Positions 7,142 through 9,613 of a stretch of 9,613 bases of DNA are shown here, in pieces. Each line of letters opens with the position of its first letter. Positions within the stretch are counted from its first letter, which is position 1. Position numbers and translations under genes: made by a program. The notes beneath the pieces are model-generated. The model was not told the origin of the DNA and searched no databases. It worked only from the letters and a program-made list of their open reading frames with translations. The stretch comes from CAYLXP01 sp964387425 (GTDB lineage: Bacteria > Verrucomicrobiota > Kiritimatiellia > UBA8416), in the NCBI GenBank assembly GCA_964387425.1, contig CAYLXP010000174.1, positions 1-9,613 of the forward strand. Reading direction: 5' to 3'.

Positions 7142-8389
7142 TTGGCAACATTCGTTTACATGGCAAAGGATCGCGAAGGCAACGTGGTCGAAGACTCGTT
7201 ACGGGCGAACCATCGCTATGACGCGCTTGCCGATATCCGCGCACGGGACCTGACGGTTGTCAGCCTCACCGAGGTCCAGACGGCAGACAAGAGCAAGCGC
7301 AAGCAGGCCACGGCGGCCGAGAAGGGCCCCAGCCGTGGGAGCATGTTTGCGCCCAAGGTAAAGGCCGGCGAGATGGCGATATTCTGTCGCCAGCTTGCAA
7401 TCTCTGTTACGGCCGGCGTTCCTTTGCGCGATGCGCTTGAGTCCATCGTTGAGGATGTTGAGAACGTCACCCTGCGCAGGACGCTACAGTCGGTCGTTAG
7501 CCTGTTACACGAAGGGAGTGCTTTTTCAGCGGCGGCGGCCAAGCACCCCAAAGTCTTTGATGAGCTCTTCGTGGCGCTGATTCGAGCGGCAGAGGAGTCC
7601 GGTAGCATGGCGACCACCCTTGGGCATCTTTCGGAGTCCATGGAGCGCCGTGAGCGGCTGATCCGCAAGATCAAGGGAATAACGGCCTATCCTATCTTCA
7701 TCGGGGCGTTCTTCATTCTCATCTGCGGTATCATGACGATTTTCGTCCTGCCCAAGTTTGAGGAATCCCTAGAGGGCATTGGCGGCGAGCTGCCTGCACT
7801 GACCCGCATTGTCTTCGGCGCCAACCGCTTCATGCTGGACAACCTGCCCGCCATCTTTGTGAGTGTGCTTGGGCTGATAGCGGCCTTCCTGCTGTTCCGG
7901 CGAACGGATGCCGGCCGTATACGTCTGGATCGCGTCAAGCTGAAGCTGCCCCTGTTCGGGCCCTGTCTTAAGAAGATTTCGATCGCCCGGTTCTGCCAGA
8001 ATCTTGCGATTATGGTGAACGGGGGTGTTCCCATCACGCAGGCCATTGAGATCGCCGCGGATATCTGCGGGAACTCGGTCCTGAGGTCGGCACTGCTCAA
8101 CGCCCGGGAACGCATCATTGCGGGGTCCGACATTTCTGCCAGCCTGGAACAGGAACGTGTGTTTCCCAGTCTTGTGACACGCATGGTGAGCGTGGGTGAG
8201 GCCTCGGGGCGCCTGCCGGACGTCCTTGAGCAGGTGTCGGGGGCCTATGAAGACCAGGTTGAAGGCGAGATCATGATTGTGACGGCGCTGATGGAACCGG
8301 TGCTGATCTGCTTCTTTGGCGCATTCATTCTGATTCTGGTTCTGGCGATCTACCTGCCTGTATTCACAATGAGCAGGGGTGTGGCGTAA
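7142..8389 (+). CDS. pilC: Type IV pilus inner-membrane platform protein, PilC/GspF family
   Basis: 415-aa polytopic inner-membrane protein that sits in the PilB ring and couples ATP-driven rotation to pilin insertion. It has the family's two repeated cytoplasmic T2SSF domains: the first includes FCRQLAISVTAGVPLRDAL and the second FCQNLAIMVNGGVPITQAI. Three hydrophobic segments are visible at about 181-205, 234-253 and 387-408, the usual PilC topology. The start is TTG at 7142, with GGAG at 7130-7133 inside the end of pilB. MATFVYMAKDREGN matches the characteristic PilC N-terminus (F-Y-A-D-G), so this start is secure although it is not ATG. It lies 2 nt after pilB, and its TAA stop shares one base with an ATG at 8389, so the downstream pilin is probably translationally coupled. 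Confidence 0.95.
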   Translation: MATFVYMAKDREGNVVEDSLRANHRYDALADIRARDLTVVSLTEVQTADKSKRKQATAAEKGPSRGSMFAPKVKAGEMAIFCRQLAISVTAGVPLRDALESIVEDVENVTLRRTLQSVVSLLHEGSAFSAAAAKHPKVFDELFVALIRAAEESGSMATTLGHLSESMERRERLIRKIKGITAYPIFIGAFFILICGIMTIFVLPKFEESLEGIGGELPALTRIVFGANRFMLDNLPAIFVSVLGLIAAFLLFRRTDAGRIRLDRVKLKLPLFGPCLKKISIARFCQNLAIMVNGGVPITQAIEIAADICGNSVLRSALLNARERIIAGSDISASLEQERVFPSLVTRMVSVGEASGRLPDVLEQVSGAYEDQVEGEIMIVTALMEPVLICFFGAFILILVLAIYLPVFTMSRGVA

Positions 8390-8394
8390 TGAAG

Positions 8395-8401
8395 AAAGGA
8401 G
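8395..8401 (+). promoter_or_regulatory. Ribosome binding site that moves the pilin 1 start to GTG 8407
   Basis: AAAGGAG is followed by 5 nt (TCTGC) and GTG at 8407. The in-frame ATG at 8389, which overlaps the pilC stop, has no SD of its own and would place this SD inside the coding region. The GTG start gives MRKRKSGFTLVELM, which matches MRNKKSGFTLVELM of the second pilin position by position and gives the same total length of 145 aa. Confidence 0.75.
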
Positions 8402-8406
8402 TCTGC

Positions 8407-8844
8407 GTGAGGAAAAGGAAGAGCGGTTTCACGTTGGTGGAACTCATGATCGTCGCGATCATTGTGGCCATCCTGGCCGCGGTTGCGATTCCGATGATGA
8501 TGCGGAATCGGCAGCGCGCGATGATCACGGAAGCCGAATCCGGGTTGGGCACGATGCGGGCTCAGCTGCGGGCGATGTATGCCGAAACGCGGGCCTACAA
8601 TGTGACTCCGAACGGCGGAGCTCTCGCGGCGGGCGATGCGGCGACAGATATTCCCGGTCTACAGACCGGGAACCTGGATGGCCGTTACTTTGACGATGAC
8701 GCCTATAGCATCAGGGCGATTGGAGCGAACACGTATACTCTGGTTGCCCAGGGCGACAATTCCGGTGCTCCGGATGCGTCCGAGGTGGCTGGGATTGTTA
8801 TTACTCTTGACCAGGCCGGGGCTATTGTCCGGAGTGGTCTGTAG
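8407..8844 (+). CDS. Type IV pilin 1 (PilA-like prepilin)
   Basis: 145-aa prepilin. The leader MRKRKSG is short and basic and is followed by the prepilin peptidase site G|FTLVELM, with the conserved Glu at mature position 5. A hydrophobic alpha-1 helix (IVAIIVAILAAVAIP) ends in the usual Pro. The remaining ~115 residues form an acidic globular head containing DGRYFDDDAYSI and no cysteine, so there is no disulfide-closed D-loop as in classical pilins. The AIP helix end resembles PilA/PilE rather than GspG pseudopilins. It is the last gene of the tightly spaced run and follows pilC directly. It aligns without gaps to the next pilin (about 108 of 145 identical by eye). It could be a major or a minor pilin; being coupled to assembly genes and with a GTG start, it may be the less abundant of the two. 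Confidence 0.93.
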   Translation: MRKRKSGFTLVELMIVAIIVAILAAVAIPMMMRNRQRAMITEAESGLGTMRAQLRAMYAETRAYNVTPNGGALAAGDAATDIPGLQTGNLDGRYFDDDAYSIRAIGANTYTLVAQGDNSGAPDASEVAGIVITLDQAGAIVRSGL

Positions 8845-8858
8845 GTTGAGAACGGGGG

Positions 8859-8892
8859 ACACAAACCGCTTGGTTGTTCTTGCGATTTGTGT
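8859..8892 (+). terminator. Stem-loop after pilin 1, possible attenuator or processing site
   Basis: ACACAAA (8859-8865) pairs with TTTGTGT (8886-8892). After a single C/A mismatch, CGC (8867-8869) pairs with GCG (8882-8884), leaving a 12-base loop. It begins 15 bases after the pilin 1 stop. There is no T-run after it, so a classical intrinsic terminator is unlikely; partial termination or 3'-end protection of the upstream message is more plausible. The A+T-rich outer stem makes it only moderately stable. Confidence 0.35.
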
Positions 8893-8907
8893 AGGGGAGT
8901 TTAAGAT
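8880..8907 (+). promoter_or_regulatory. Candidate sigma-70-type promoter for pilin 2
   Basis: TTGCGA (8880-8885) and TAAGAT (8902-8907) are separated by 16 nt, each matching four of six consensus bases. This would start a transcript with roughly 145 nt of leader before pilin 2. The -35 element overlaps the descending arm of the preceding stem-loop. Matches of this quality occur by chance, so this is only a candidate. Confidence 0.25.
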
Positions 8908-9046
8908 AAGCTGAAGCAAGGAGTTTACGTCAGCGATTTGCACGTCGGCATTACGACCGGTCGGTGAACTGTTAGCAGAAGGAGGTGCTTGCTCATAGAT
9001 CACAATCAGGTTGTGTGGTGATAGAAGGTTGAGAAACGGATAAGAA

Positions 9047-9052
9047 AAGGAG
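9047..9052 (+). promoter_or_regulatory. Strong ribosome binding site of pilin 2
   Basis: AAGGAG with a 6-nt spacer (ATATCG) before ATG 9059. It is the best SD-start combination in the window, an ATG rather than the GTG or TTG used upstream, consistent with a highly expressed product. Confidence 0.7.
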
Positions 9053-9058
9053 ATATCG

Positions 9059-9496
9059 ATGAGAAACAAGAAGAGTGGTTTCACGCTGGTGGAGCTGATG
9101 GTTGTGGCCGTGATCGTGGCTATTCTGGCAGCAGTGGCGATTCCCCTGATGACAGGGAACCGTGAACGCGCGATGGTTACCGAGGCGGAAGCCGGGCTCG
9201 GCACCATGCGCACAGCGCTGCGGGCCATGTTTGCGCAGACAGGCGCCTACAACGTGGACCTGAACGGAAATGCCCTGGCTGCCGGCGATGCGGCAACCGA
9301 TATCCCGGGCATCCAGGCGGGTGACCTTGACGGGCGCTATTTCGACGATGACGCCTACAGCATTACGGCCATCGGGGCAACGACCTACACGCTGACGGCT
9401 GACGGCGACGATTCCGGCGCACCGGCCGCCTCGGACGTGGCAGGTATCAGCGTGGCGCTGAATCAGGACGGCACGTTCACGCGGACCGGCCTCTAG
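9059..9496 (+). CDS. Type IV pilin 2 (PilA-like prepilin), paralogue of pilin 1
   Basis: 145-aa prepilin with leader MRNKKSG, processing site G|FTLVELM, Glu at mature position 5, and hydrophobic helix VVAVIVAILAAVAIP. It is the same length as pilin 1 and aligns with no gaps. Differences are spread along the head and are densest near the C-terminus (about residues 131-142). The stretch DGRYFDDDAYSI and the segment ALAAGDAATDIPG are unchanged, so they are likely structural. There is no cysteine. The ATG start, strong SD and own spacer suggest that this copy could be the major subunit, which is inference. The mature head is strongly acidic with several Asp/Gly-rich turns (ADGDDSG), which might bind calcium, but no recognised motif was identified. 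Confidence 0.94.
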   Translation: MRNKKSGFTLVELMVVAVIVAILAAVAIPLMTGNRERAMVTEAEAGLGTMRTALRAMFAQTGAYNVDLNGNALAAGDAATDIPGIQAGDLDGRYFDDDAYSITAIGATTYTLTADGDDSGAPAASDVAGISVALNQDGTFTRTGL

Positions 9497-9520
9497 GGCT
9501 CAGGATCAATGGCCGATAGC

Positions 9521-9544
9521 GCTCCCGCACTCGAGTGCGGGAGC
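9521..9544. terminator. Perfect 24-base palindrome after pilin 2
   Basis: GCTCCCGCACTC (9521-9532) is followed at once by its exact complement GAGTGCGGGAGC (9533-9544). It begins 25 bases after the pilin 2 stop codon. As RNA it would form a very stable GC-rich hairpin, but the following bases (CCTATGGCC) have no T-run. It could be an incomplete terminator that lets some transcription continue, an mRNA-stabilising 3' hairpin for the pilin message, or a protein-binding palindrome in DNA. Confidence 0.55.
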
Positions 9545-9577
9545 CCTATGGCCTCTAACCCGACTTTCGCTATTCGC

Positions 9578-9600
9578 CCCGATTTGAAACAAAGATTGGG
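9578..9600 (+). promoter_or_regulatory. Hairpin immediately before the next SD
   Basis: CCCGATTT (9578-9585) pairs with AGATTGGG (9593-9600) through eight pairs, two of them G-T, around the loop GAAACAA. Its last base is one base before the AAGGAG at 9602-9607. A leader hairpin in this place could influence ribosome access or protect the 5' end of the next message. No known riboswitch class is recognised in it. Confidence 0.35.
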
Positions 9601-9601
9601 C

Positions 9602-9607
9602 AAGGAG
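9602..9607 (+). promoter_or_regulatory. Ribosome binding site for a gene starting just outside the window
   Basis: AAGGAG followed by TAATCG reaches the end of the window. Pilin 2 has AAGGAG, six bases ending in TCG, then ATG. By the same spacing a start codon is expected at base 9614. The product is not visible; a third pilin is the obvious guess. Confidence 0.5.
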
Positions 9608-9613
9608 TAATCG

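Larger units (their letters stand above)
8845..9058 (+). other. 214-nt spacer between the pilin genes
   Basis: No gene of credible length is seen. The spacer holds a stem-loop just after pilin 1 (8859-8892), a candidate promoter (8880-8907), and three SD-like sequences at 8918-8923, 8979-8985 and 9047-9052, of which only the last serves a pilin. It also has an inverted repeat CACAA/TTGTG (9001-9005 with 9011-9015), flanked in another register by ATCAC/GTGAT (8999-9003 with 9018-9022). The length and content suggest that pilin 2 is expressed or processed separately from the upstream transcript. Confidence 0.5.

Noticed and set aside
8389..8406. ATG at 8389 as the start of pilin 1.
   Set aside because: It has no SD, would lengthen the leader by six residues compared with pilin 2, and would bury a strong SD within the coding sequence. 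GTG 8407 fits better.
9000..9010. An 11-base match between TCACAATCAGG here and the complement of part of the repeat cluster (about 1873-1883).
   Set aside because: Matches of this length are expected by chance in a window of this size, and the flanking bases do not align.

Overview
The window holds one main block of genes, all on the + strand: a compact type IV pilus (T4P) assembly operon. It is preceded by two unrelated housekeeping-type genes and the tail of a third. GC content is moderately high. Shine-Dalgarno (SD) sequences are of the classical AAGGAG type, and GTG and TTG starts are frequent. Order and gene content are those of a diderm bacterium, because an outer-membrane secretin is present. 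The gene set and the ATCCC-N3-GGGAT intergenic hairpins recall PVC/Planctomycetes-like or related uncultured lineages, but that placement is inference and weak.

Layout. 1-78: C-terminus of a probable membrane protein. 80-964: HAD-superfamily hydrolase, one base after that stop. 1028-1828: MtfA/M90 zinc peptidase with an N-terminal membrane anchor. 1829 to about 2150: non-coding region with a dense cluster of nested inverted repeats (1846-1955), then an A+T-richer stretch that probably carries the pilus promoter and a GC-rich leader. 2087 (or 2153)-3229: PilT-type ATPase. 3249-5397: secretin (PilQ/GspD family), interrupted by a one-base frame change at a run of nine C. 5415-7139: PilB/GspE-type assembly ATPase with an MshEN-like N-terminus. 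7142-8389: PilC/GspF-type platform protein. 8407-8844 and 9059-9496: two type IV pilin paralogues of identical length (145 aa, about 74% identical by eye, no gaps). 9497-9613: a perfect 24-base palindrome, a second hairpin, and a strong SD placed so that another gene should start at base 9614, just outside the window.

How the genes work together. The pilins are made as prepilins with a G|FTLVE processing site. PilC in the inner membrane and the hexameric PilB ATPase would assemble them, PilT would retract the fibre, and the secretin would let it cross the outer membrane. The close spacing from pilT to pilin 1 (gaps of 2-19 nt, one overlap of 1 nt) indicates a single transcript. Pilin 2 sits behind a 214-nt spacer with a stem-loop, a possible promoter of its own and a strong SD, so it may be expressed separately. 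The alignment genes pilMNOP and a prepilin peptidase are not in the window.

The strongest unusual signal is the C9 tract in the secretin gene. With eight C the signal peptide would be in frame with the rest of the secretin; with nine, as here, the product stops early. This is either a phase-variable switch for the whole pilus, a disabling mutation, or a homopolymer sequencing or assembly error. I found no phage, CRISPR array, tRNA, rRNA or insertion sequence.
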